A stretch of DNA of 64,000 nucleotides from Paenibacillus sp. SY21-1 (GCF_005222705.1 NZ_STGF01000014.1:1-64000), one strand, 5' to 3'; counted from the stretch's first letter, positions 8,555-17,634 are shown. Program-made: numbers and translations. The notes: generated from the letters alone by a model not told the origin.

Positions 8555-10924
8555 ATGAGAATGCAGCTGGATCGATACGCATCCGATTACTCGGCTTCGG
8601 AGCTTAGACGCAGAGGGCTTCAGGACGACCAGAGCAGCATTCACTATCCGACTGTTTTTCTGTATATCGGAGACGAAGCAGGACAGGCTATCGAGCCTAT
8701 GCTTCGCTCCAACGAGCTGCAGTGGGACAACAGCGAAGGCGTCATCTACTTGCATGTGCATGGGGAAAGCGCGAAGGAGGCAGCCCCCTCGCCCAAGGTC
8801 ATCCGGGCGGGGCTTGAGGGGCTGATTGCCGGAGATGAAGACAAGCGAACGGTGCGCCGGAGCATTTCCCGCTCTTTCTATGAGCATCAAGGGCATTTGC
8901 TGCGATTAAACCAGTCGCTTCGTCAGGCAAGCGATACAATTGCGGATTATGGAAGGCTTTACGCATCCTTTGACAGGGTACACTTGGCCGTTGTGACGAG
9001 GGCCGACGATCCGATGAACGTGCTTGTGCCGGAAATTTCCCTGCTGGCGCGTTCCATACTGCTGCAGTTGTTCAAATCCGTGCAAATGGATTTGTACGGT
9101 TTGATCAGCGAGCGCGAACAGTCGGACAATTACGCCTATGCAAGCGCAACGGGCATCAGCTTCCTGCGCGAGCTTGAGCTGATGCAGCAATCCGATTATA
9201 CGTTCGCGGCCAACCTTCAGCTGACGGGCGACGGGCTGGCCATTCCGGTCGAGCATAAGCCTGCTCCGTTGTTCGATCTGGTATACCTGCTGTCGGACCG
9301 GAATGAGAGAGGGATGACGGCGCTTGGAGGCATGAGCGTCAACTATGAATTAATTTGCCGGATTCTGCTGCTCAAAAATCGGCAGCGCAAGGAAAGCCTG
9401 CATTCCTCCATAGACGGCAGCTATAATAACGCCACCTTCAAAAACAGCTTGCTGGCGGAATCGGGCAGGCAAGGTTTTGTATCGGCTGGCCTATCAACGG
9501 TGCGCAGGCCAGCCTATTCCATCGCCCTGACGGTACTCTATCATTTGTGCAAGCAGCTGTCTTTGCGGCTGCAGGAGCCTTCCATAACCGCGGGCAAGGA
9601 GGTGCTCGCCTATTTCGGCCTTGATGGCAGCGCGATTGGCGATAAGGTCGATGCGCTGGTTCCCTCCGCCGAGCGGCTTGCCGATATGACCGGTCTGCTT
9701 ACCAGCGGCGTCCGCTATGAACAGCTGCGGCGCATGACGCTCCGCGAGGCGGAGGAGGCGTTGTTCGGAGGAGGCTGCGCGGCGTTTTTTCACAAAAACT
9801 TTACGGAAACGGCAGCGCGCAGACTTGGCGAGATCAATGCCGAGCGGGAGCTGGTCCAAGCTATTGCGAGAAGCGGCAAGGAGCGCCCCGATATCGGATT
9901 CTATCACATTGCAGAGTGGACCGATGAGCGGGTGGACGGCAGCGCGCTGAATATGATTCGTGCGATCATTCGCGATCTTGCGAGAGAATGCTCGCTCGCC
10001 CAAGAGGAGCTTGAGCGCAGGCTCGACGCTCCGGCAGAGGACTTAAAGTTTTCAAGACTTCCGTTTATGGATAAACAGAATGTGCGCGCATTTATTCGCG
10101 CTTATCTGGACGATATTTACCGGCAGCGCTGGCAGCTGTTGTGGCTGGAGACAGAGCTGGCGCTCTACCGCCGCTTGGCAACCGAGCTGGAAAGCCTGCA
10201 TAAGGATTACCGGCACCGGGTCGGGCAAATGGAGCGGCTGGGAGACGAGCTTAAAGAGTCGGCCCTGCAAAGCATTCGACTGGCGGATCGCGAGATGGGG
10301 CAGAATCTTTTCGATTATTACGAGAAGGCGACGATGGCGGCCATGACCGTGCTGGAGGACAAACGCGGCAAAGCCGTGTGGTTCGAGGAAGCGTTTATCG
10401 GGGAGGTCGATAAGCTGCTTGCGCTGGGAGAGGACAGGCTGCTTGCGCGGCTAATCGATGTCAGTCGCACGCAATTATTGACCTCGGAGCCGTTCAATCG
10501 AAGCTTCGAGGACGAGCTGCTGCTGCGGGCCAATGTTTCGGTTGCGTACGGCAGCCAGGAGACGGTGACCAAGGACGAGCTGTTCCGCCGGCTGTACCGG
10601 ATGCTGGAGGAGCAGGCAGTCATTAACATCCGTTTGCTCGACTATACGCATGAGCATCGTTACGAGGAGAAATATTTGTTCGGCGACCGCGACAGCGAGT
10701 TTATCCGTTATGCGCTTGGGGTAGACGAAACTACCCGAATCTACAAGCTGGGCTGCGTGGACGAGAAACGAAGCAGCGGCGTGGACAAGCTTAATCTAAT
10801 GGGCGGCTTCCATATCGAAGATTTAATGTATTACCGCAACGGCAAGCTGTATTACGAGGCCTACGTCCAAAACGGCTATGACTTTCATGCGCTGGACAGC
10901 TCGCGCTTGCCCGAGCTCCGCTAG
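8555..10924 (+). CDS. degenerate tubulin-like partner protein lacking GTP-binding loops
   Basis: 789 residues. By eye it aligns with the upstream tubulin-like protein at four points. VFLYIGDEAGQAIEPMLR (34-51) matches ILIIGLGGTGIDALLRL. VVTRADDPMNVLVPEISLLARSIL (146-169) matches LLTGLSGGTGSGCFLDISYIVRGII with one gap. FLRELELM (203-210) matches ALKELDYWM, and FDLVYLLSDRNERG (240-253) matches FNLCHLISATNAEG. Both glycine loops are destroyed: GGTG becomes DEAG and GGTGSG becomes ADDPMN. It should therefore keep the fold but not bind GTP the canonical way. The C-terminal half is helical and charged. Cytoplasmic. The start is ATG 8555 with a weak ribosome site, 2 bases after the previous stop, so expression is probably coupled. 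A heterodimer with its neighbour is inference. Confidence 0.65.
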   Translation: MRMQLDRYASDYSASELRRRGLQDDQSSIHYPTVFLYIGDEAGQAIEPMLRSNELQWDNSEGVIYLHVHGESAKEAAPSPKVIRAGLEGLIAGDEDKRTVRRSISRSFYEHQGHLLRLNQSLRQASDTIADYGRLYASFDRVHLAVVTRADDPMNVLVPEISLLARSILLQLFKSVQMDLYGLISEREQSDNYAYASATGISFLRELELMQQSDYTFAANLQLTGDGLAIPVEHKPAPLFDLVYLLSDRNERGMTALGGMSVNYELICRILLLKNRQRKESLHSSIDGSYNNATFKNSLLAESGRQGFVSAGLSTVRRPAYSIALTVLYHLCKQLSLRLQEPSITAGKEVLAYFGLDGSAIGDKVDALVPSAERLADMTGLLTSGVRYEQLRRMTLREAEEALFGGGCAAFFHKNFTETAARRLGEINAERELVQAIARSGKERPDIGFYHIAEWTDERVDGSALNMIRAIIRDLARECSLAQEELERRLDAPAEDLKFSRLPFMDKQNVRAFIRAYLDDIYRQRWQLLWLETELALYRRLATELESLHKDYRHRVGQMERLGDELKESALQSIRLADREMGQNLFDYYEKATMAAMTVLEDKRGKAVWFEEAFIGEVDKLLALGEDRLLARLIDVSRTQLLTSEPFNRSFEDELLLRANVSVAYGSQETVTKDELFRRLYRMLEEQAVINIRLLDYTHEHRYEEKYLFGDRDSEFIRYALGVDETTRIYKLGCVDEKRSSGVDKLNLMGGFHIEDLMYYRNGKLYYEAYVQNGYDFHALDSSRLPELR

Positions 10925-10975
10925 CCTTATTTAAACAGAGAATACCGCAGCTACGCATGCGGAAAGGGTGCTGTC

Positions 10976-12265
10976 ATGATGCAACGAAAAATAAATCTGC
11001 TTCTTCTGCTATTCAGCTTGATTGGGGGAGCAATCGGTTTTTTTGCCGGAGAGCTTGTGCTGGATAAGCTGGCGGACGGCTGGCCGCGTTTCGTCGTCGT
11101 TGGACTATACTTCGGCATTGTCGCGTTGTTCATCGGTCTTTTCAGCCTGTTAGCCGAGCTGTTGTCGCCGCGTCTGAACGGCCAGTCATGGCGCCAGCGC
11201 TACACTGGGCTTTCCTGGAAGCTGCTCGTACCGGCCACGCTTGCGCTGCTGTTTGTAGTGGGCGGACTTGTGCAGCTCGTATATGGCCTGCAATTCGGGC
11301 TTAAGCCGGTGAAAGACATTGTGCTTGCTATCGACAACTCCGGCAGCATGCTGGAAACCGACCCGGAGGATGAGCGTTTTGCCGCGGCACGGCAGCTGGT
11401 CGGCCATATGGAAAGCGACAAGCGTGCGGCGATTGTTGTGTTCAACGATACGGCCCAGCTCGTTGAGCCTTTTGTCGGCATGAGCGGGCAGGACGGCAGG
11501 GACCGGCTGAACGCTGCGCTGGACGGGCTGGCTGCGCCGGATGGCGGAACGAACTTCGCAGAAGCTCTCGGAGTGGCGATGACAACTATTGAAGCCGTAG
11601 GGGACAAGCAGCGCGGCAAAATGGTCATCCTTTTGTCCGACGGCTTCAGCGATTCCGACTTGGAGCAGCAAATAGCGAATTATCAAGCGCAAAACGTCGT
11701 TGTCAATACGGTCGGACTAAACGTGACGAATTCCGGCGGCGCGTCCTTGCTTCAGCAAATCGCAGAGTCAACAGGCGGCAGCTATTACGATGTTGCGGAA
11801 GCCGGGGACCTGTCGCTCGTTTTTCAGAACATCTATAACAACCTGGACAAGCAGACGCTGCTGACCGAGCGAACAGGCAAGCTTGCCGACAGCAAATTTT
11901 ATTTGTTCCTGCGCGTGCTTTCGCTGGCCATCATCGGCGCAGCCATCGGCTTATCGCTTGGGCTTGTGTTCGATAACCGTTATCTTGCGCTCAGCTTTGG
12001 CTCGGGCGGCGCCTTTGGCGGACTGCTTGCAGGCTTTATACTGGATGCAGGACTTGCGGGCTCCGCGCTGTCAGACGGCTTAACGCGGCTTGTCGCGATT
12101 CTTGTGCTGGCCGCGCTGATCGCCTTGTTCACGCTCATTGTCCCCATCAAGGACAATGTCACCACCAAACTGCGCGTCGGTGGCAGGAGCAGCGCGCTTC
12201 GCGACCGTACTCGAGCCGAGATGGGCGATCCCGCGAAATCCAGACGCAGCTTTGGCGTCAAATAG
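10976..12265 (+). CDS. polytopic membrane protein with VWA domain
   Basis: 429 residues. Three N-terminal membrane helices (about 7-25, 38-62, 82-105) precede a VWA domain with an intact MIDAS (DNSGS at 120-124, Thr192, Ser-Asp at 221-222). Two or three further helices lie at about 308-390, and the 30-residue tail is strongly basic. The positive loop between helices 2 and 3 (PRLNGQSWRQRYTGLSWK) and the basic C-terminus both favour the inside, which places the VWA domain outside. Together with the first gene, this gives the operon two extracytoplasmic metal-dependent adhesion-type domains. ATG 10976 or 10979 follows GGAAAGGGTG. It is the fourth gene of the operon, 51 bases after the previous stop. 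Its partner is unknown. Confidence 0.8.
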   Translation: MMQRKINLLLLLFSLIGGAIGFFAGELVLDKLADGWPRFVVVGLYFGIVALFIGLFSLLAELLSPRLNGQSWRQRYTGLSWKLLVPATLALLFVVGGLVQLVYGLQFGLKPVKDIVLAIDNSGSMLETDPEDERFAAARQLVGHMESDKRAAIVVFNDTAQLVEPFVGMSGQDGRDRLNAALDGLAAPDGGTNFAEALGVAMTTIEAVGDKQRGKMVILLSDGFSDSDLEQQIANYQAQNVVVNTVGLNVTNSGGASLLQQIAESTGGSYYDVAEAGDLSLVFQNIYNNLDKQTLLTERTGKLADSKFYLFLRVLSLAIIGAAIGLSLGLVFDNRYLALSFGSGGAFGGLLAGFILDAGLAGSALSDGLTRLVAILVLAALIALFTLIVPIKDNVTTKLRVGGRSSALRDRTRAEMGDPAKSRRSFGVK

Positions 12266-12280
12266 CGCAGGAGGACTGAC

Positions 12281-12919
12281 ATGATGCATTTTATAGAGAC
12301 GGATGACCGGTCGCTGGACATTAATGGAGTGACCCGTCATGTAGAGGACGATCGTTTTACGCTGCGTTGGAACTGGCCGGCCGGTCTGGACGCTGTCTAT
12401 GTCGGCCGACTGCCTGCTGATCAGGCGGAACGGGAGGGCAGCCGGAGCGATCATATTAAGCTATACACACGCTCCGAGTACAAAGCGAACAACGGGTATC
12501 ATGGCCGGCTTGAGGGCGTTGGTCTGTACGTGTTTACCATCTACGCATACAGGGAAGCGGAAGGCGGAACGCAGCTGCTCGTTCAGTCTAATGCAGGCAA
12601 CCGGATAGAGGTCAGCGCCGGAAGGGCTGCCATTCGCTACGAAATCGCAAGCAGAGGCGGTTTGTTCAAAAAGTACAAAACGATGCAAATCACGGTGACG
12701 AGCGAGGTCCCGCTTGGCCACGACGTGCTATGCTACGTGAAAAAACAGGGAGGCTATCCTTCAAACAAGGAGGATGGGCTGCAGTATCCGTTTGTCGCCC
12801 CGTTTGCGGCAGGCAAAACGACGCTTCCGGCAATTGAAGTCGGCAAAGACGAATATATTCGGCTTTTTTTCACCGATGGACGGACTTATGGACAATTGTA
12901 CGAGTTAATTTCGGGATAG
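12281..12919 (+). CDS. operon-encoded beta-rich protein of unknown function
   Basis: 212 residues with no signal peptide, membrane helix or known catalytic motif. The sequence alternates short hydrophobic and polar stretches (FTLRWNWPAGLDAVYVG, GVGLYVFTIYAY, MQITVTSEVPLGHDVLCYV), as expected of one or two beta-sandwich domains. It has a good ribosome site (CAGGAGGACTGAC before ATG 12281). It lies 15 bases after the VWA membrane gene and 13 bases before the P-loop GTPase gene, so it belongs to the same transcription unit. An adaptor or scaffold role in the GTPase/VWA complex is only a guess from position. Confidence 0.7.
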   Translation: MMHFIETDDRSLDINGVTRHVEDDRFTLRWNWPAGLDAVYVGRLPADQAEREGSRSDHIKLYTRSEYKANNGYHGRLEGVGLYVFTIYAYREAEGGTQLLVQSNAGNRIEVSAGRAAIRYEIASRGGLFKKYKTMQITVTSEVPLGHDVLCYVKKQGGYPSNKEDGLQYPFVAPFAAGKTTLPAIEVGKDEYIRLFFTDGRTYGQLYELISG

Positions 12920-12932
12920 AGGAGGCAAGCGG

Positions 12933-14192
12933 ATGGGGATTTTTGATTTGTTCAAAAAAAAGCCGGAGGCGAAGTCGCGACCGCTGTATTACGATATCGT
13001 TTGCCCTTATTGCTTCAGTAAATTCGAGCCGGACGAGGTTGTTTTTCGCGCGGCCCACTCCCGCGAGGACGACGAGGATTACGCGCTTGGCGAAGACGAG
13101 GCGCTTAATAAGTACCGGGAGAGATTCGGGCTCGATTCCGTGCATGATATGGAGGCTGTGCTTGATCCGCGCGACGTGCCGGAGGAATACAGGAAGTATT
13201 CCGACCATGTGCTGATCGGCATCGTTGACCGCTACGGCGAGCTCACGCGCAGGCGACTATGCCCAAGATGCCACAATGAGCTGCCGGTTACGGCAGGCAA
13301 AGTGCCGAGCAACATCATTTCGATCATTGGGGCGTCCCAGGTAGGGAAATCCGTGTATATGACTTCGCTGATCCATACGCTGCAGAATACGACGGCCGAT
13401 CATTTCGATGCGGCCTGCATGCCGCTTAACGCGGAAATCAGCCGCAAATTTCGTACCAACTATGAGGAGCCTCTCTTCGAGCGCGGCGACTTGCTGGCTT
13501 CGACCCAGAAGGAGAAAATGCAGGAGCCGTTTATTTTCCAATTCGTGTTCAAGGATGAAAGCAAGCCTCCGCTGACGCTCGTTTTTTTCGATGTGGCGGG
13601 CGAGGGCATGGTCGAGCAGGATTACCTTGGCTTGCACGGGCAGCATATAAAAAATTCGGCGGGCATTCTGCTTATGGTTGATCCGCTTCAGATTCGCTCC
13701 ATTCGCGAGAAGATCAGAATCAACCGCGGCGATCAGCCAGGCGAGTGGGTATCGCAATACGATGAGCCGCGCGATGTCGTTCTTACGATGTTCGGTGATT
13801 TTATCGCCTACCAGGACAACAACAAAACGGATATTCCGACTGCTGTTGTGTTGACCAAAAGCGATATGCTGCATTCGCTCAAGGACGAAGACGGCGAATA
13901 CATTAAATCGAACAGCAATGTTTTTAACAATATGGTGCACCGCCATTATTTCAATCTGACCGAATTCGAGAACATTGACGGTGAAATCCGCCGCTTTATC
14001 GAGAAGGTTGATCGTCCCTTCAAGGGGACAATGGACGTCTATTTCAAGGATACGGCCTATTATGCCGTTTCGGCGCTCGGCAGCAATCCCGTTGACCAGA
14101 AAATGCAAACGGTCGTCAGTCCGATTCGAGTGGACGAGCCGTTTATTTGGCTGCTGTACAAGCTGAATTATATCGAGGGGAGAAGAGACTAG
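12933..14192 (+). CDS. zinc-ribbon P-loop GTPase (double-GTPase/DO-GTPase2-like)
   Basis: 419 residues. The N-terminus has a split zinc ribbon, CPYC at 24-27 and CPRC at 110-113, with an acidic insert between. A P-loop GTPase domain follows: Walker A GASQVGKS at 133-140, the DxxG-type motif DVAGE at 220-224, and the base-recognition motif TKSD at 308-311, all intact. It resembles the 'double-GTPase 2' group, which I recall being described in predicted NTP-dependent conflict or signalling systems together with GTPase-associated proteins like the next gene product; I could not check a profile. There is no membrane segment. A GAGGAGGC ribosome site precedes ATG 12933. Its stop overlaps the next gene's GTG by one base (TAGTG), so the pair is translationally coupled and probably forms a complex. 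Confidence 0.75.
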   Translation: MGIFDLFKKKPEAKSRPLYYDIVCPYCFSKFEPDEVVFRAAHSREDDEDYALGEDEALNKYRERFGLDSVHDMEAVLDPRDVPEEYRKYSDHVLIGIVDRYGELTRRRLCPRCHNELPVTAGKVPSNIISIIGASQVGKSVYMTSLIHTLQNTTADHFDAACMPLNAEISRKFRTNYEEPLFERGDLLASTQKEKMQEPFIFQFVFKDESKPPLTLVFFDVAGEGMVEQDYLGLHGQHIKNSAGILLMVDPLQIRSIREKIRINRGDQPGEWVSQYDEPRDVVLTMFGDFIAYQDNNKTDIPTAVVLTKSDMLHSLKDEDGEYIKSNSNVFNNMVHRHYFNLTEFENIDGEIRRFIEKVDRPFKGTMDVYFKDTAYYAVSALGSNPVDQKMQTVVSPIRVDEPFIWLLYKLNYIEGRRD

Positions 14193-17100
14193 TGCGCGAT
14201 TCAATGCCCCGCAAGACGATTCAGCAGCAGATGTACGCGCGAGAGAGACGCGGCATTTTCAGAGCGACGGAGGGGTATGACACGATTGCGAAATCGGGCG
14301 GTCTGGACCCTGCTTTTATTAAGAAAACGCTGCATCCCTATTGCAGCTACGACGCCCCTGCAGAGCTTGCCTCGCTGGGCGAGAAGGATGAAGCGCTATA
14401 TCCCGACAGCGTCCACCTGATTCATCTGGAGAACGGCAGCGCTGTGCTTGGGCGAAGCGTGTTTCAGGCGGCGGATTTTACCGGGCTGAGAAGCGCGTTT
14501 TTTACGCATAACTACGTAATTGCTGGCGACAGCGGGCCGCATGATTATCGGGATTGGCTGCAGGCGGCCTTTTCTTCCGGCCACCGCATCGAGGAAGGCG
14601 ACGATTTGCCGGAGCTGGCGGAGCTGCCGCTTGAGGCAGCCGGATCGGTGCAGCCCTCCGCTCGTTCCACGCTTGCGCTCCTTGGCATTGGCGAAAAGCC
14701 GTTTAAGCAGCTGCTGTATGCGGTCATGACGGCTATCGGCGGCAAAAAGAAGGTGTATGTGGCGCTTGACGCGCCTATCGGGAGGCTGTCCGTCCAGGCC
14801 AAGCAGCTGCTGAAAGTGCTGTACGCCAGTTTGCCTTACGCTTACCGCAGCAGGCTGGGCTTTATGACGTATGCCAAGGAGCCCCAAAGCCGCAAAGGCG
14901 TCCATTTGACCTTTGTGGAGAAGGGGAGCCTGAGGCCGGGGGACCGCAGCATCGAGAAGGAGTTTACGTTTGATTTTGCGGGCGGACGTTTTACGAACGT
15001 AGATATGGACACCGCGGAGCAGCCTTATCCGGATTTTGCCTGGGATAATTTGGAGCGTCCGCGGCGCGCAGACGATTTTTTTGCATTTGCGGAGCACATG
15101 CTGGCCGATATGGGGCCGGAACGTCTGATCGCGGCGTCAAGCTACCACGAGCTGAGCGTTTTGTTCCAGATTGAAGAGGGCAACGATGCGTTATATGTCC
15201 GGCATAAGCCGACCGTCCTCCGCAGCATGCTCGACTACTTGCAAGCAGGCGGCTCGGTGGACGAGAAGCTGCGCTTAAACGATCTGTTTCTGGCGCGTTT
15301 CGATTACGAATTTGATCTTGTCAGACAAGGCGCATCGCCTGAGCCGTACGTCATCGACGCCTTTATCGCCTATTATCGCCTGGATGGCCGTTACCTGGAA
15401 AACAAGCTGGTCAGCCTGTTTGTTCATGCGTTGAACGAGGCAGGAAGGCCGGGCGAGCGGTCAGGGGCAATCGCCGCGATTTATAAGGCTATTGACGAGA
15501 ACGCCGGGCTCGGCCGGGCTTTTGTTGCGAAGCTCATGACCGATGCGCGTTTGGCCGACCGTCTGCTGCTGCCTTATTTTGAAAAGCAGTTTAGGGAAGC
15601 CGCAGGAGCCGGCAGCGTGCTGGATGCGCTCGAGCGCTGGACGGACATGCATCCCGAGCTGGTCGGCTATGAGCCGTTCCAGGCGCTTGTCTATGATTGC
15701 CTTACGGCAAAGCTTGATCAGGAGCGCTATTCGCTGCCTGCGGTGAACCGGGCGCTGGAGCAGCTGCGGCGCTTAAGCGCAAGCAAGCGGGCAGGCAGGC
15801 CAAACGCGAGCCTGCTTGCCGAATGGGACGAGCTGACGGAGGCGCTTGAGCTTGCCATGTATCGCGGTTTGCTGGGCAAGCTTGCGATTGAGCTGTTGTC
15901 GGCTGAACAGTTGAAGCAGGCAGACTTTCTTGCCGACAAGGATCAGCTGCGCTGGGTGCACGATCGGTTGGAGCATGTCGAGCAGCAGGCGGCTGCGCGC
16001 AAGCTGGTTGCCCTGCATCAGCTGATTACGCTGCCGGAGCCAACCGGTGAGGTGTTTGACGAGCTGCTGCCTGCGGAGATCGAGCAGGTGCAGCGAGCGG
16101 TGAGAAGGCTGCTGGAGAACCGAATCGAAGAGCCGGCGGAGGCCGCGCGGGTTGTGCTGACCTTTTTGAGCAGCAAGGATACCGGAGTGGTGGACTATAA
16201 CGGACTGCTTGCGTATTTGCATCATAATTCGCCGGACAATGGAACGATGTACCGCTTTTTTCACTGGACGCAGACTCAGCCTTTGTTCATGCGGCCGCGC
16301 GGATTTGTCCCGTCGTATGCTGCGGCGATCATCGCCTACTTCAAGCAGCGTGATCGCGAGGCATTCAAAAGCCGCGCCAATCGCAAGCAATACTTTTCCA
16401 AAGCGGAGAATGCGCTCGCGGACGTGTACAAGCAAGCCGAACGCGAGCTGGCATCCCCGCTGGGCAGGCTGCTGCGCGGCCGCCGGGGAATGCTGTTTAT
16501 GTCGATTGCTGCGCTGGGCGTCATTCTGATCGGGGCTGGATTGGCATGGTCCTTCGCGGATAAGGACGCCAAGGATGGCGAGACAATCGTCTTGCCGCCG
16601 GCATCGCCTGACCCAACGCCGGATCTTCGGCCGCCGGTTATCGTCTATGCGGAGCAGAACGAGGCGTCGTCGGTGGAAGCGGCGGCGACCTCGCTCGTTT
16701 TTCTGTTTAGAGACGCTGCGGCCTGTACGGGGTTTGCGCCGATTTCGCTGAGCGTACAAGCTCCCGGCGGGGAAACGGCGGATTACGCTAACCTGCTATT
16801 CGTCCCCGACTGCGGGGCGACTGCGGGACCGGGCGCTTCTGCCGAGCCAAGCGCAACGGCTACGCCTTCGGCGGCGACGGAGCAAGGAGAACAGCAGCTG
16901 CAGCAGACGGAAGCAGGCGCAGCGACCGATTTGCCGGCGAATGCCGGCAACGCCGAAGAAGATGCCGCAGACGGCTCCCTGCAAACCGAGCCGTCGGGCG
17001 GCTCACTGGAGCAGCCGGGCGCTACGCAGAGCCCGCTGGAGACGGCAGCGCCTGGGCTTTCGCCTACTCCTGGCGCAAGCGGAGCGGAAGGCTCGCTCCT

Positions 17101-17245
17101 TGCGTTTGATCCAGCCGATTATCCGGGCAAGGTCAGCGTAAACTTAGGCAAGCTGGTGAATGTGGAAGCCGGGAGCACCATAACAATTGGCGCGACGCAG
17201 TACGTGCTGAGCTCACCTCCCTCAGGCAGCGGCATGATCCCATAG
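14192..17245 (+). CDS. large membrane-anchored GTPase-associated protein (GAP1-like)
   Basis: 1017 residues from GTG 14192, chosen because a GAGGGGAGA ribosome site precedes it and it overlaps the previous stop (TAGTG); the frame is open from 14147. The first ~200 residues (YARERRGIFRATEGYDTIAK..., then HLENGSAVLGRSVF) match my memory of the N-terminal domain of GTPase-associated protein 1. A long helical middle follows. A single membrane helix lies at about 766-788 (MLFMSIAALGVILIGAGLAW), preceded by basic RGRRG, so the N-terminal 760 residues are cytoplasmic. Outside the membrane there is a Pro/Thr/Ala/Gln-rich linker (about 795-970) and a short beta-type domain at the C-terminus (VSVNLGKLVNVEAGSTITIG). 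It probably links the cytoplasmic GTPase to the cell-surface VWA modules; that is inference. Last gene of the operon. Confidence 0.7.
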   Translation: MRDSMPRKTIQQQMYARERRGIFRATEGYDTIAKSGGLDPAFIKKTLHPYCSYDAPAELASLGEKDEALYPDSVHLIHLENGSAVLGRSVFQAADFTGLRSAFFTHNYVIAGDSGPHDYRDWLQAAFSSGHRIEEGDDLPELAELPLEAAGSVQPSARSTLALLGIGEKPFKQLLYAVMTAIGGKKKVYVALDAPIGRLSVQAKQLLKVLYASLPYAYRSRLGFMTYAKEPQSRKGVHLTFVEKGSLRPGDRSIEKEFTFDFAGGRFTNVDMDTAEQPYPDFAWDNLERPRRADDFFAFAEHMLADMGPERLIAASSYHELSVLFQIEEGNDALYVRHKPTVLRSMLDYLQAGGSVDEKLRLNDLFLARFDYEFDLVRQGASPEPYVIDAFIAYYRLDGRYLENKLVSLFVHALNEAGRPGERSGAIAAIYKAIDENAGLGRAFVAKLMTDARLADRLLLPYFEKQFREAAGAGSVLDALERWTDMHPELVGYEPFQALVYDCLTAKLDQERYSLPAVNRALEQLRRLSASKRAGRPNASLLAEWDELTEALELAMYRGLLGKLAIELLSAEQLKQADFLADKDQLRWVHDRLEHVEQQAAARKLVALHQLITLPEPTGEVFDELLPAEIEQVQRAVRRLLENRIEEPAEAARVVLTFLSSKDTGVVDYNGLLAYLHHNSPDNGTMYRFFHWTQTQPLFMRPRGFVPSYAAAIIAYFKQRDREAFKSRANRKQYFSKAENALADVYKQAERELASPLGRLLRGRRGMLFMSIAALGVILIGAGLAWSFADKDAKDGETIVLPPASPDPTPDLRPPVIVYAEQNEASSVEAAATSLVFLFRDAAACTGFAPISLSVQAPGGETADYANLLFVPDCGATAGPGASAEPSATATPSAATEQGEQQLQQTEAGAATDLPANAGNAEEDAADGSLQTEPSGGSLEQPGATQSPLETAAPGLSPTPGASGAEGSLLAFDPADYPGKVSVNLGKLVNVEAGSTITIGATQYVLSSPPSGSGMIP

Positions 17246-17269
17246 TCTGCTTTTTGTTTGGCTTGCTCA

Positions 17270-17298
17270 TTGACAATGAATTTTCGACCCGCTATACT
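17270..17298 (+). promoter_or_regulatory. sigma-A promoter of the tyrS leader
   Basis: A perfect -35 TTGACA (17270-17275) and a -10 TATACT (17293-17298) are separated by 17 bases. It lies just upstream of the T-box leader and 25 bases after the preceding operon. No separate terminator is visible between that operon and this promoter. Confidence 0.85.
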
Positions 17299-17304
17299 GT
17301 TGCT

Positions 17305-17567
17305 AATCTTATAGGTTGTATGCGCTGAAGGAGATCAGTAGCAGCTTTGTCCCTGTTATAGAAAGCCGGGGGGTGATGGAACCCGGTACACACAACGTCT
17401 GTGAATTACACTCTGGAGCATCTTGGGTAATGCCAAGCGGGCTGGCGAACGATATTTCGCTGAAAGTGGCTTAAGCAGCGCAATGAGGGCTGTTTATGCA
17501 AGCTGGGTGGTAACACGGTCATCAGATCGTCCCTATGTCTGTCATGGACACAGGGGCGATTTTTTTG
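17305..17567 (+). promoter_or_regulatory. tyrosyl T-box leader (tRNA-sensing riboswitch) of tyrS
   Basis: The leader carries the AGTA element of stem I (17337-17340), a GAAT-TAC-AC specifier region with the tyrosine codon TAC at 17407-17409, the conserved T-box sequence GCTGGGTGGTAACACGG at 17502-17518, and a terminator hairpin ending in T6 at 17566. Uncharged tRNA-Tyr pairs with the specifier and the T-box bulge, favouring the antiterminator and so tyrS expression under tyrosine shortage. Specificity is consistent with the downstream gene. Confidence 0.9.
17526..17567 (+). terminator. T-box terminator hairpin
   Basis: A stem ATCGTCCCTATGTC pairs (with one wobble and one mismatch) with GGACACAGGGGCGAT and is followed directly by a run of T. 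It is the terminator arm competing with the antiterminator of the T-box leader. Confidence 0.85.
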
Positions 17568-17634
17568 TTTCCGGAAACTGCCCGGAGCGGCACGAAATGC
17601 TTTAATCAACCAAACGGAAAAGGGGCACAAAACG

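Noticed and set aside
13257-14204. 315-codon open frame opposite the P-loop GTPase gene
   Set aside because: The plus strand carries complete GTPase motifs and the shadow has none.
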